Source: an uncultured Saprospiraceae bacterium
Lineage (GTDB): Bacteria; Bacteroidota; Bacteroidia; Chitinophagales; Saprospiraceae
Reading direction: 5' to 3'
NCBI GenBank assembly: GCA_937959115.1
Contig: CALGAW010000010.1
Coordinates: 1-63,356, forward strand
Length of the DNA: 63,356 bases
The translations under genes were made by a program, and so were the position numbers. Within the stretch, counting starts at the first letter, position 1, and every line of letters begins with the position of its first letter. Under the pieces are notes generated by a model. It ran no database searches. It saw nothing but the letters and a program-made list of their open reading frames with translations, and was not told where the DNA came from. Positions 17,835-27,136 of this stretch are shown here, in pieces.

Positions 17835-20800
17835 CTACTCTATCTTAATAAACTGCTTCGTCATCGCTCCATCATCTACACGAACATGTATTGAGTATAC
17901 ACCAATCGGGAATGCCTGAATATCAACAGGGACACTGAGCAAGGTTCCTGTGTTGTTGTATACTCGTAATACTTGACCAAGCGCACTGATGACCTGTAAT
18001 TCGATGTTTTCGCTTTGGTTAAATTCTAGGTTAACGTTGAACAATCCATTGTTTGGATTTGGATATATCTCAAACAGGGTTAGGCTTTCAAGTGATTCCA
18101 CAGCCGTATTCATTGGGACTACAACCGTTCCTTGCACAGTGCAACCGTTTGCATCAACGACAATGACAGAGTAGGTTCCAGCCGCTAAGTTATTCGCCAC
18201 TTGACTCGTTTGTCCATCACTCCATTGATAGGTAAACGGTGGCACCCCGCCATTCACGTTTACAGCCGCTGTGCCGTTCGTTCCGTTAGAAGGTGTTGCG
18301 AAGGGAGTCAGCACCATTTGAGCTGGCTCAGATACTTGTACAGAGGTTACGGCAAGGCAACCATTGGCATCTGTCACTAGAACGGAGTAAAGCCCTGGTG
18401 GCAATCCTTGTCTATCCTCAGAGGTGATTCCCCCACCCCAGTCATATGTATAGGGTGCAGTACCACTATTCACGGTAATGTCAATTGCGCCATCATTGTT
18501 TCCTGCACAAGAGATATTCGTGTGTGTCGCTCCCAATTGAGGTCCATTTGCATTACTTGTTACAGAAATGGATTGTACTTCATCGCATCCATTGATATCC
18601 GTCACGGTAACGTTATAAGTACCAGTAGAAAGACCACCGACAGTTTGCATTGTTGCTCCATTGCTCCAGACATAAGTAAATGGTGGTGTCCCTCCAGCAA
18701 CAAGCGCTGAAGCTGAAGCCCCGTTTGCAGAACACTGATTGTCTGTTGCTTGCATTGTAACGGTTAGGCCTTGTGCTGCCCCAACCGTTTCAGAGCCAAA
18801 GGCATAACATCCATTATTATCTGTAATCGTATAGGAATAGGTACCTGATGGTAATCCAACTGCAGTAGCAGTTGTTTGTGCAGGTATTGAATTCCAGTTG
18901 TACATGTAAGGACCAACTCCTTGAGTGATCGTTGCTGTCACTGTACCATTGTTAACACCACACGAAGCGTCTGTACTATTGGTTTGAGCAGTCAGTAATC
19001 CGACAATTCCTAAGTTTACCGCTTCTGTTGTGACACACCCGTTTGCATCTGTAACCAATACAGTATAGATTCCTGGTGTTAAGTTAATTATTGTTTGTCC
19101 AGTTTGACCGTTTGCGTTAGCACTCCAGCTATAAGTATAAGGTGGTGTTCCACCTGCTGGTGTTGCAGTAATGGAGCCGTCATTTCCTACAGTACAAGTT
19201 GCCTCTGTTTCGTTTAATGTGGCACTAATGTTACCTGTTGCTCCTACGGAAACCGTTTCAACGACAAAGCAACCATTGGTATCTGTTGCGGTTACGGAAT
19301 ACGTTCCACTTGCTAAATTAATTGCTGTTGAAGTTGTTTGAGCTGGTATTGTATTCCAAACAAACGTGATTCCCCCTGTTCCTCCTGTTGGATTCACAGT
19401 TGCTGTTCCATTATTAGCGCCACAGGTAGCAGGTGTTGTTGTTGTAGTTGCGACAAGTGTTCCAGAATTATTACCTACAGTAACGGTTTCAACAATTGAG
19501 CAACCTGTTCCATCAATGACAGATACATCATAACTACCAGCACTAAGGTTGATCGCAGTTGGAGTCGTTTGATTTGCTGCAGCTGCATTCCAAAGGTAGG
19601 TAATCGGCATCATTCCCCCTTGTACGGATACGGTGGCAGAACCATTGTTTGAACCGCAGACTGCATCCACAGAACTATTGGTCAGATTAAAACTAGCACT
19701 AGCATTTACGACTACTGTAACCGTCTCACTACAAGCTGCTCCATCAGAAACAGTAACCTCGTATGTGCCTGCTGCCAGGCCAGAAGCTGTGGCGGTTGTT
19801 TGGCCACCAGCGGCTGTGCTCCATTGGAAATTGTAAGGCGGCAGTCCACCATTTGCTGTTGCGGTTGCGGTTCCATTCGAGGCGCCACAAATATCGTCAG
19901 TAGATGTAGCAGCTGAGCCTAGCGGCGGACAACCGTTATTGACTAGGAATTTTGCAATTATGGTATCGGTAGAACTATGATTGAATGTCACCGACAATGC
20001 GGTATTGTTCGGATTGAGTGTTGCGTTGTTTGGTGTCCAGTCTACAAACGTATTTCCAGTGGCGGGAATCGCTGTTAATGTTAATGGCACTCCGCTAAAG
20101 TAATTTCCTACATACGGATAGCCTCCTGGTACTACTGTATTTACTTGCACATCACCAGCACCTGGTGGGTCAACGACTATCGTTAAGGAGTGTGGGCCAT
20201 CAACGGAATAGCAGGTATCTATTCCACCATTGATAACGGTACAGCGTGTTTGGATAAACGCCTTCAAGTCATTTACATTATTTTGCCAAGTGGCCATGTT
20301 ACCGCCCCATCTTGCAATTTGCCTTGGCATTTCTGGAGCAATTTCAGCCAACATAGTATCAAGAAGGGCGATCATTGAATCACAAGAGAAATAAGTATTG
20401 TTAAGATCCGCGTATCGGTTGATGTATAGTGCATAGAAATCAGGATTATCTAGCAGTGACACAAGCATGTCGGTGTGTCCTTCAGGATCATCAATCGATG
20501 GTGACGTATTATCACAAGGGTCTGCGGCTGGATCGTCATTTGGTATTCCTGTATAGTTGATATAGTGTCCAAATGTTGCATCCATGTCCCATAAGGTATA
20601 GCGCCATTTCTGTCCAGTACCAGCAGGGTTCATACCTCGCCACCAAGCAGTATTGTAGTTTAGCCAGTCTTTACAAACAACGTGGGTGTTGATAATCATG
20701 TAATCGATCAAACTAAGGATATTCATTTGATTGTCAACTGAAGTATAGTTAGCGGGGATTGCCATGTTGTTGTTTACGATAAATGTTTGAAGTGTATTCC

Positions 20801-22151
20801 AGTCATTTAATGCTTGATTTCCACCATATTCAGCATATGTATTTCCCCATGTTTTTATAAACTGTAAATCATCTCTTTCTTGGTTGTAGTAGAATTTAGT
20901 GAAGTCATGATCGTCTACTTTTTCTCTGATTTCATAAAGCCCCCAATATGCACCATTTACGTACATAACGGCAGGAATATGGGTACGTTCATCCAAATCA
21001 AGTCCTGCACGTTGGGATAACTCATGAATGTAACCATCCCTAATATGTGCGCCACCTGTTTCAAACGGATAATTATCATTAGCAGCAGCCTTAATTATTA
21101 CTCTTTGAAATTTTGTTCTGTTTTTACCATTATACAATTTATTCTTAACAGCAAAGTCATATCCATACTGGTCCCTAGTGATAAAATCAATGCCACGTTG
21201 ATCGTAAGCCCAAGAGTCATTTCCATGTTTATTAAAATCGCCATAAGAATCTGAAACCCGAACACCGTTTTCATTGAACAGTTCAAAGTGGCCACGGGGC
21301 TCAATTTGGTTACCACTCATTAGGGTGTTTATGTTGCTTCCTACAATTGAAATCACATGTAAGGTGTGATTTTCATTAACAAAATAAGTCTTCGTTTTGC
21401 TAAAGCTTCTTGGTGTATTTGGATCACTACTATAGGCAACTGCCCGCAATGCTGTCGTTGTAGTAAATGTTAAGGGTGCGGTATAGAGTGGATCTCCTGT
21501 ATCTGGGAATGATCCATCGGTCGTATAGTGTACGCTTAAATTCGGGTCAGTTACGGAAACGGTAACGGTTACAGAATTGTTGTAGAACCCAGCTTGCATA
21601 TCAAAACCTGGTGTTTCTGCATAGGTGTTCATTACATTTGTATTCGTTGTTCCGGGTGTTGGATTCGTAAGTACGCCCCATGTTGCAGCACCATCTGTTG
21701 TTCTACCTGTAGAATGATTTCTTTGATTGGGTATATCGATTGGATTACTATCAATAATGTTACCGCCTGGATCGGAGAAGACGATTGCTTCACTTGGCCG
21801 GGTTTGAGTCAGCTTAAAATTTGCATGCACATTTCCGCCTGCTACTAGGTTTTTACTTGAAAGCCAAACGACTAAGTGCCCATTCGCTCCTATGAAAGTC
21901 CCTGCAGGAATTTGATACTTCAATGGTAATGCTAAATCATCACTCAGATAATAACCTCCTAAATTGATGCCTCCATTTGTGGTATTGTACAGTTCAACCC
22001 AATCTTCATATTCTCCAAAATTGTCTTGATCTTCGGTGGAATTTGCTGCTGAGAATTCATTTATGACTACTTGAGAATTTAAAGAACAGCAAATTAATAA
22101 AAGAGAGAATAGGGAAATAATAATTTTCATGACTTTTCTGGATTTATTCAA
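17835..22151 (-). CDS. CotH kinase-domain surface protein with LTD, SprB repeats and T9SS type A sorting domain
   Basis: The 1,438-residue product has a signal peptide, then a lamin-tail domain (about residues 27-170; VINEFSAANS, DWVELYN), a chitobiase C-terminal-like domain (YTTDGSFPD, about 185-250) and a CotH kinase domain (about 260-640; GLYEIREKVDD, WRYTLWDMDATFG). A Listeria-Bacteroides-like beta segment follows (about 655-740), then eight SprB repeats (about 750-1335) and a type A CTD (IYPNPNNGLFNV, PIGVYSIHV). CotH proteins are atypical protein kinases of the secretory route in spore formers; kinase activity here is inference. Family logic puts the protein outside the outer membrane. 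Confidence 0.9.
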   Translation of the reverse strand: MNKSRKVMKIIISLFSLLLICCSLNSQVVINEFSAANSTEDQDNFGEYEDWVELYNTTNGGINLGGYYLSDDLALPLKYQIPAGTFIGANGHLVVWLSSKNLVAGGNVHANFKLTQTRPSEAIVFSDPGGNIIDSNPIDIPNQRNHSTGRTTDGAATWGVLTNPTPGTTNTNVMNTYAETPGFDMQAGFYNNSVTVTVSVTDPNLSVHYTTDGSFPDTGDPLYTAPLTFTTTTALRAVAYSSDPNTPRSFSKTKTYFVNENHTLHVISIVGSNINTLMSGNQIEPRGHFELFNENGVRVSDSYGDFNKHGNDSWAYDQRGIDFITRDQYGYDFAVKNKLYNGKNRTKFQRVIIKAAANDNYPFETGGAHIRDGYIHELSQRAGLDLDERTHIPAVMYVNGAYWGLYEIREKVDDHDFTKFYYNQERDDLQFIKTWGNTYAEYGGNQALNDWNTLQTFIVNNNMAIPANYTSVDNQMNILSLIDYMIINTHVVCKDWLNYNTAWWRGMNPAGTGQKWRYTLWDMDATFGHYINYTGIPNDDPAADPCDNTSPSIDDPEGHTDMLVSLLDNPDFYALYINRYADLNNTYFSCDSMIALLDTMLAEIAPEMPRQIARWGGNMATWQNNVNDLKAFIQTRCTVINGGIDTCYSVDGPHSLTIVVDPPGAGDVQVNTVVPGGYPYVGNYFSGVPLTLTAIPATGNTFVDWTPNNATLNPNNTALSVTFNHSSTDTIIAKFLVNNGCPPLGSAATSTDDICGASNGTATATANGGLPPYNFQWSTAAGGQTTATASGLAAGTYEVTVSDGAACSETVTVVVNASASFNLTNSSVDAVCGSNNGSATVSVQGGMMPITYLWNAAAANQTTPTAINLSAGSYDVSVIDGTGCSIVETVTVGNNSGTLVATTTTTPATCGANNGTATVNPTGGTGGITFVWNTIPAQTTSTAINLASGTYSVTATDTNGCFVVETVSVGATGNISATLNETEATCTVGNDGSITATPAGGTPPYTYSWSANANGQTGQTIINLTPGIYTVLVTDANGCVTTEAVNLGIVGLLTAQTNSTDASCGVNNGTVTATITQGVGPYMYNWNSIPAQTTATAVGLPSGTYSYTITDNNGCYAFGSETVGAAQGLTVTMQATDNQCSANGASASALVAGGTPPFTYVWSNGATMQTVGGLSTGTYNVTVTDINGCDEVQSISVTSNANGPQLGATHTNISCAGNNDGAIDITVNSGTAPYTYDWGGGITSEDRQGLPPGLYSVLVTDANGCLAVTSVQVSEPAQMVLTPFATPSNGTNGTAAVNVNGGVPPFTYQWSDGQTSQVANNLAAGTYSVIVVDANGCTVQGTVVVPMNTAVESLESLTLFEIYPNPNNGLFNVNLEFNQSENIELQVISALGQVLRVYNNTGTLLSVPVDIQAFPIGVYSIHVRVDDGAMTKQFIKIE

Positions 22152-22278
22152 ATAAAATTAGGATTTATTTCGGTTAAAGCCTATTATTTTTCGACATTTA
22201 TCATGTTTCGGAAATAAATGTCTTCAACAGGACAAAGCAGGTTATTAGTAGGACAATTTAGAAATAGAAAACTCGTAC

Positions 22279-23016
22279 TCAATTAGAAGATTTGTCATAT
22301 TTTTTTTTTCCAATAAGCAAAAGTGATTTTCCAAATTGATGGAATAACATTTTATCCAAAATTTTTGACACAGGCACAACAGCTTTATCCCAGAATAATA
22401 TTTGCTTTAATGTTGGATATTTTTGCTTAGCAATTAAACGATTGCCTGCTGAAAGAAACAGACCAAGTGAATCAAGATACTTCAAGTGAACGACCTCTAA
22501 ATTTTCAGGTAACACTTCTAGAAGCATTTTCTTATTGTATCTTCTATAATGTCCGATGGCCCTATCAAAAGGACTAAATAGGAAATTATGAGCTGGAACC
22601 AGTATAATCAAATGCCCACCATTGATTAATCGATCTACCGCCAAATGAACTTCATCCTTATCTTGCTCAATATGTTCTATGACATCAATATAAAGTAAAG
22701 AATCGTATTGTTTAGATGGCTGATAATCTTTAAGATACTTTTCAGTAATTGTTAGCTTTTCTACTCCTAGACCACTTTTTTCTAGGTTCTTAGGAATTTG
22801 GCTCGACAAGGCTTCGTCAGGTTCAAGTGCCGTCCATCGATCTAAGTTATTTACTTTTGGCATTAGCAATTGGGTGCTTCCTCCTAGGCCTGCACCGACT
22901 TCCATAATGTTGGTGCCTAGGTATGGCGCAACAAGCTCTGACCAATAGGATTTCCAATTTTTAGCATTTGCAAACAATTCCAATTCATTACCGATGTATT
23001 TATTTTGATCTTCCAT
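22279..23016 (-). CDS. Class I SAM-dependent methyltransferase
   Basis: A 245-residue protein with motif I MEVGAGLGGSTQ, an acidic post-I residue in ALEPD and motif IV LLYIDVIEHIEQD, followed by GHLIILVPAHNFLFSPFDRAIGHYRRY. This set is typical of methyltransferases found beside glycosyltransferases in polysaccharide or glycolipid clusters. It overlaps the upstream GT2 gene by 17 bases, so the two are translationally coupled. The substrate is unknown; a sugar or lipid-linked glycan is the natural guess. Confidence 0.85.
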   Translation of the reverse strand: MEDQNKYIGNELELFANAKNWKSYWSELVAPYLGTNIMEVGAGLGGSTQLLMPKVNNLDRWTALEPDEALSSQIPKNLEKSGLGVEKLTITEKYLKDYQPSKQYDSLLYIDVIEHIEQDKDEVHLAVDRLINGGHLIILVPAHNFLFSPFDRAIGHYRRYNKKMLLEVLPENLEVVHLKYLDSLGLFLSAGNRLIAKQKYPTLKQILFWDKAVVPVSKILDKMLFHQFGKSLLLIGKKKYDKSSN

Positions 23017-23959
23017 TGTGCTGAATTGATTCTATAAAGTCATTGTAAAAAGAAGAGACACTTCTGTATGCTTGTTTTCGTTGATTTAATTGGATTAATA
23101 ACAAAATCAAGATGATAGAAAACAAGGAAACGGTAAGGTTGATAATGGAGGCAATTATATTTGATGTCCATCCTGGAATAGCCAATTCTGTTAGAAATTT
23201 TATGAGTAGGATCGTAATACCAGTTATGAAAATCATAAAAATCAACTGTGTAATAAAGATTAAAAGCCTAGCAATTACTTTATCGGTATAGATTGCAATA
23301 GAACTCAATCCATGTATTACTAGCCCTTCTGTATTCATTTTTGATTGGCCTCTGTACCTCTTCCCTCGTTTTGTTGGTACCGAGGTATAGGCATGATTCG
23401 CCTTCAATATAGAAGCAGAATAGTGATTCCATAAGTCTGGGTTTCGAATAATCGGACTGATTTTGCTGGAAGGTATCGCACTAAAATTCCCAAACTTTAT
23501 GGTTTGACCTGTTAACACTCTAAATAAAATTTTATATAACTGATATCCAATTTGAAATGAAAGAGATTCGCTTCTTTTTCTTCGTTCTGCAAACACAATT
23601 TGCACTTCCTTGTGCGCTTTAGATGCTAGTTCTGGGATATTACTTGGCAAATCTTCTCCATCACTATCCATAACTACGACCACATCGATCTCTGGGAAGT
23701 GTTCATTGATGTAACATAACCCTATTGCAATGGCTCTTTGATGACCAACATTTGTTCCTAAATTTACGATGTCAACGGGTAAATTTTTCACTTTCCCCTC
23801 CATCATACTTTCATTGGAATGATCATTTACTACGATAATTCTTCTCAGATTAATCCCCTCACCTTCAATCGCTTTTGTGATATCACTTGATAAGAAATCA
23901 AGGCAATCCCAATCGTTGTAAACAGGAGTCAGTATTACTAAATTTATCGGGTGTTTCAT
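23000..23959 (-). CDS. Family 2 glycosyltransferase with C-terminal membrane helices
   Basis: A 319-residue protein with the GT-A start (VILTPVYNDWDCLDFL), an acidic nucleotide-sugar-binding motif (VVMDSDGEDLP) and two C-terminal transmembrane segments (about residues 225-290). The layout is that of DPM1/GtrB-type enzymes that transfer a sugar to a polyprenyl phosphate at the inner membrane. It lies 24 bases downstream of the GrpB gene and overlaps the methyltransferase gene, forming part of a leftward gene group. Confidence 0.87.
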   Translation of the reverse strand: MKHPINLVILTPVYNDWDCLDFLSSDITKAIEGEGINLRRIIVVNDHSNESMMEGKVKNLPVDIVNLGTNVGHQRAIAIGLCYINEHFPEIDVVVVMDSDGEDLPSNIPELASKAHKEVQIVFAERRKRSESLSFQIGYQLYKILFRVLTGQTIKFGNFSAIPSSKISPIIRNPDLWNHYSASILKANHAYTSVPTKRGKRYRGQSKMNTEGLVIHGLSSIAIYTDKVIARLLIFITQLIFMIFITGITILLIKFLTELAIPGWTSNIIASIINLTVSLFSIILILLLIQLNQRKQAYRSVSSFYNDFIESIQHNGRSK

Positions 23960-23983
23960 TTAAGAGGCTCTGTTTTGAGAACG

Positions 23984-24583
23984 CTAAGTTATGATTTGTT
24001 TGTGTCCTGTCCAATTTACAGATTTCGCCCATTGCAATGCGCCTTCATAAATTAAACCCATTGCAGGCTCCTTGAAATAAAGGTATCCCTCCATACTTTC
24101 AGAATATACTTCTGCCAAGCGCAATTTAAGCAGTTGGTAGCCAGCACATACCGCAGGAACAGCCCGCAGATAATCACGAAACAGGAGCGGGAATTCCTGA
24201 TTTTTAAAGCCGAGTTGCCGGATATGTATGTTCGCCTTCCGATCACCTTCCTTTTCTTGCACCAACCGTTTCTCAAGTTGAGGATTTTCTGGAAACTGCT
24301 TTCCTAGATAGTTATCACTCACAATTTGAGAAAGGTGTTGGTAACCAGCGTCTTTCAACGAATGAACAATAGACTCATCCCTTAAATAGGCGACTGTGAT
24401 CTGGATATCAATGACGTCTTTTGCCGCTAGATCAGGAACTGACGTTGATCCTATATGGTCAATTCTGACCGCTCGAGTTCCTAATGTTTGTTTGAGTTGT
24501 TCTGCAATTTGATTAAACTCCTTCGGCCATTCATTTTTATAGGGAACAATTAGGATTTGACGGCTTTTTGAAAACTTTTTCAT
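23984..24583 (-). CDS. GrpB family protein (UPF0157)
   Basis: A 199-residue product whose N-terminus (VPYKNEWPKEFNQIAEQLK, then IDHIGSTSVPDLAAKDVIDIQI) is the hallmark of the GrpB family, whose fold belongs to the nucleotidyltransferase-like group. The biochemical role is unsettled; some family members occur fused to dephospho-CoA kinase. The second half (FRDYLRAVP) also fits. Spacing of 45 and 24 bases to its neighbours suggests cotranscription. Confidence 0.85.
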   Translation of the reverse strand: MKKFSKSRQILIVPYKNEWPKEFNQIAEQLKQTLGTRAVRIDHIGSTSVPDLAAKDVIDIQITVAYLRDESIVHSLKDAGYQHLSQIVSDNYLGKQFPENPQLEKRLVQEKEGDRKANIHIRQLGFKNQEFPLLFRDYLRAVPAVCAGYQLLKLRLAEVYSESMEGYLYFKEPAMGLIYEGALQWAKSVNWTGHKQIIT

Positions 24584-24628
24584 TCTTTCTGATTAACCAA
24601 AAAAGGCAATTCTCGGATGTGTGTTTTT

Positions 24629-25075
24629 CTAAGTGATCCAATTATGATCAATCGCCTTTTTAGAATGTGTTACTAAAAACACGGCAAATGCAATGACCAA
24701 TAACAATAAAGACAATCCACTTCCACCAACAACTTCCATAGCATTAGTCATGCTAAAATTAGCTATATTTTGTACCGCAACACCGATTAGAGAAACGATA
24801 AATACAGGCAAAGCTATTTTCTTACGCAATAATAGCAATACACACCCGAGCGTTCCGCAGATAGTCGCTATTCCATACCCTATTTTAGAGATGATTGGTG
24901 TTGTTGCGTACATTTCCTGCATTGCAGGGTCCAATGCAGCAATTGCTTCATCAGATATCGTCATGTCGTAGAAAAAAGCACCTAGGCCCATTAAATTCCA
25001 AAGTAGACCAAGAATTCCGATCACCCAAAATGCTTTGGGCAATTTGTTTACTGATTTTTCAAAGGATGAATCCAT
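24629..25075 (-). CDS. Small integral membrane protein, unknown function
   Basis: A 148-residue product with four predicted transmembrane segments (about residues 15-35, 62-82, 88-105 and 118-138). A periplasmic loop carries an acidic patch (ISDEAIAALDPAMQEMYATTP). Similar Bacteroidota proteins are often labelled sugar transporter on weak grounds, and I do not support that label. It starts 21 bases after the stop of the choice-of-anchor B gene. Confidence 0.6.
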   Translation of the reverse strand: MDSSFEKSVNKLPKAFWVIGILGLLWNLMGLGAFFYDMTISDEAIAALDPAMQEMYATTPIISKIGYGIATICGTLGCVLLLLRKKIALPVFIVSLIGVAVQNIANFSMTNAMEVVGGSGLSLLLLVIAFAVFLVTHSKKAIDHNWIT

Positions 25076-25096
25076 ATTATCTATAAATTTTAATTA

Positions 25097-27076
25097 TTAC
25101 ATGCCTGATTTGTTTCTGTTATTCCAGACTATACTTCGATCAGCGGCATCACAAATACCAGATAAATTAACATCTGAACCAAGATATCCAACACGATTAC
25201 GATCATTCCAAGTAACACTTCTATCTGCAGCATTAATAAGGTTATCCTGATTTGAATCCCCAGACCACATTGCCCATACACCATTTAAATTTTGCTGAGC
25301 AGAGGCAGGCGTTGAACTTCCGCTTGTAAAATCAATAGTTGGGAAGTTGATCATATCCAAGTAACTCGTCGTTGTAGTTCGAATTCTTAAATGATTGCGA
25401 TGGCTGACTGCGACATGATACTGATCTGGTATTAAGTTATAAAATTTGATATCAGTGCCACCGTCTGCATTGATCACCTGACCATCTCTCCTTAACAAGC
25501 CTGAACGAGTTGCTAGGACATTTGCTGGATTGTTTTTATCGATTGCTTCTAGGAATACCCAATCCACGATTGCAGTAGCCCCCGTCGCATTAAAAACGGC
25601 TGGATCAACGGATTCGCCTCCTATACTGTTGACATGAGTAAATCCTAGGGCGGTATGCGGTTCCGTATTGGGAATAAAAGATTGCTGTCTTAGGTTATCA
25701 TCCATTAATCCTGAGGTTGGATTGTAAGGCCCTGAAAGGTTGATCTTTACTTCTGCACTAACAAACTTGTCAGGATCAAGTAATACTTCAAACCAAAGAC
25801 TGTCTCCTCCATTCAACACAACTCCAGGGATGGTTTTCGGTAAGTAGCCTGGTTTAGACACTTGAAGGTCAAACGATGTTGGAACATCTCCAAACTTAAA
25901 CGTCCCTGAAAGGTCTGTGGTGTAGGTTTTAGATGGGCCGATGACATCAACAGCTGCTTGAAAAATTGCTTGTCCGTTACTTGCATCTTTGACTACTCCA
26001 TAGACTCTACCCGCATACGTATTATTGAATTCCCAAACCATAAGTCCGCGAACTCTGTCTCCTCCTATTATTTTACCAGATGGGAAATAAGGACAAGCAG
26101 ACCAAAGGCCTGAAAAGCCGCCACTTGAGCCTGAATAAGTATCATAAAAACCGACTTCAATTGGTAAATCTGGCTTGACAATGTCCAGTACACGTAACCC
26201 TTCTGTGTTATGTGCAATAAATGCGAAATCACCTCTTACGTATGGATTGTGCACAAGACTTAGCGAGTTGGCAGTCCAGTTGGATACTTGATAAATATTA
26301 TTTTCATCCTCAATATTCCAAGTCCGCATAGGCAATCCATCTACCTCATCAGTGACTAGTAAGTGCGTATTATCCTGGGAAGTGGATGCACTATGTGTAA
26401 ACCCTCCAGAATAACTGATTTGAGTAACAAACGTTGGGTTTGTTTTATCCGTGATGTCGATTACATCAATAGCACTTTCGTAAATCGCGGAAGCATATAT
26501 TCGATTTCCTCTAACGTGAATATCATGAAGATAATAAGGTCCGTAATATCCAACTCTAACAGGGTTTGCAGGATTGGAAACATCAATAATCTGCACTCCA
26601 GATTGTCCAGAAGCTCCTGCCACATAAACATAAGGGGAATTCGGATTGTAGAAATCGGATTGTATCATATGCCCCCTAGTCATCGTTGCTGTATAAGTAG
26701 TCACCAATGAAATACCATTTGGTAAATTGCTAAGATCAATCACCTGCATTCCCGAACCTGTTCCTGATCCTTCAGTGACGACATATGCATGTGAACCGAC
26801 TACAGTGATCTCTCTCCAATTGGAGGCAGGGCCTGGTACAAATCCAACTTCGTTAACGGCATTACTGTTGTCAATTGTATAAACTGCGAGTCCTGTTCTA
26901 GCACCGACTAGTGCGTATTCACTGCCATTCGGAGCGATATAGCTCCAACTACCTGAATACCGAGTATCACCTCTATTTTCTTCTGCAAAAAGTGTAACAT
27001 TCTGACTGGGTTGTGCTAGTAATTGAATACTAAACAAAAGAAAAGTAATTAGCAGAACAGGTTGGATTTTAATCAT
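25097..27076 (-). CDS. Choice-of-anchor B (LVIVD) protein with dockerin-like C-terminus
   Basis: A 659-residue secreted protein. After the signal peptide, residues about 25-350 are LVIVD-type beta-propeller repeats (GVQIIDVSNPANPVRVGYY, LRVLDIVKPDLPIEVGFYD), the choice-of-anchor B domain. A carboxypeptidase-regulatory-like beta domain follows (GRVYGVVKDASNGQAIFQAAV, about 355-440), then a less defined segment. The last ~50 residues hold two loops, DSNQDNLINAAD and DVNLSGICDAAD, each followed by an RS.xWN.RN motif. They fit a duplicated dockerin-like calcium loop. There is no T9SS type A or B CTD; in this family class the C-terminal module varies. Confidence 0.82.
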   Translation of the reverse strand: MIKIQPVLLITFLLFSIQLLAQPSQNVTLFAEENRGDTRYSGSWSYIAPNGSEYALVGARTGLAVYTIDNSNAVNEVGFVPGPASNWREITVVGSHAYVVTEGSGTGSGMQVIDLSNLPNGISLVTTYTATMTRGHMIQSDFYNPNSPYVYVAGASGQSGVQIIDVSNPANPVRVGYYGPYYLHDIHVRGNRIYASAIYESAIDVIDITDKTNPTFVTQISYSGGFTHSASTSQDNTHLLVTDEVDGLPMRTWNIEDENNIYQVSNWTANSLSLVHNPYVRGDFAFIAHNTEGLRVLDIVKPDLPIEVGFYDTYSGSSGGFSGLWSACPYFPSGKIIGGDRVRGLMVWEFNNTYAGRVYGVVKDASNGQAIFQAAVDVIGPSKTYTTDLSGTFKFGDVPTSFDLQVSKPGYLPKTIPGVVLNGGDSLWFEVLLDPDKFVSAEVKINLSGPYNPTSGLMDDNLRQQSFIPNTEPHTALGFTHVNSIGGESVDPAVFNATGATAIVDWVFLEAIDKNNPANVLATRSGLLRRDGQVINADGGTDIKFYNLIPDQYHVAVSHRNHLRIRTTTTSYLDMINFPTIDFTSGSSTPASAQQNLNGVWAMWSGDSNQDNLINAADRSVTWNDRNRVGYLGSDVNLSGICDAADRSIVWNNRNKSGM

Positions 27077-27136
27077 GATCGAGTCAATTTTTATCCTACT
27101 AAGGTAATAAAAAAGACAATCATTTGATTAAAATCA

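Noticed and set aside
24629-25075. Sugar transporter label for the four-helix protein
   Set aside because: It is too short and has no transporter motifs; the label would be a guess.
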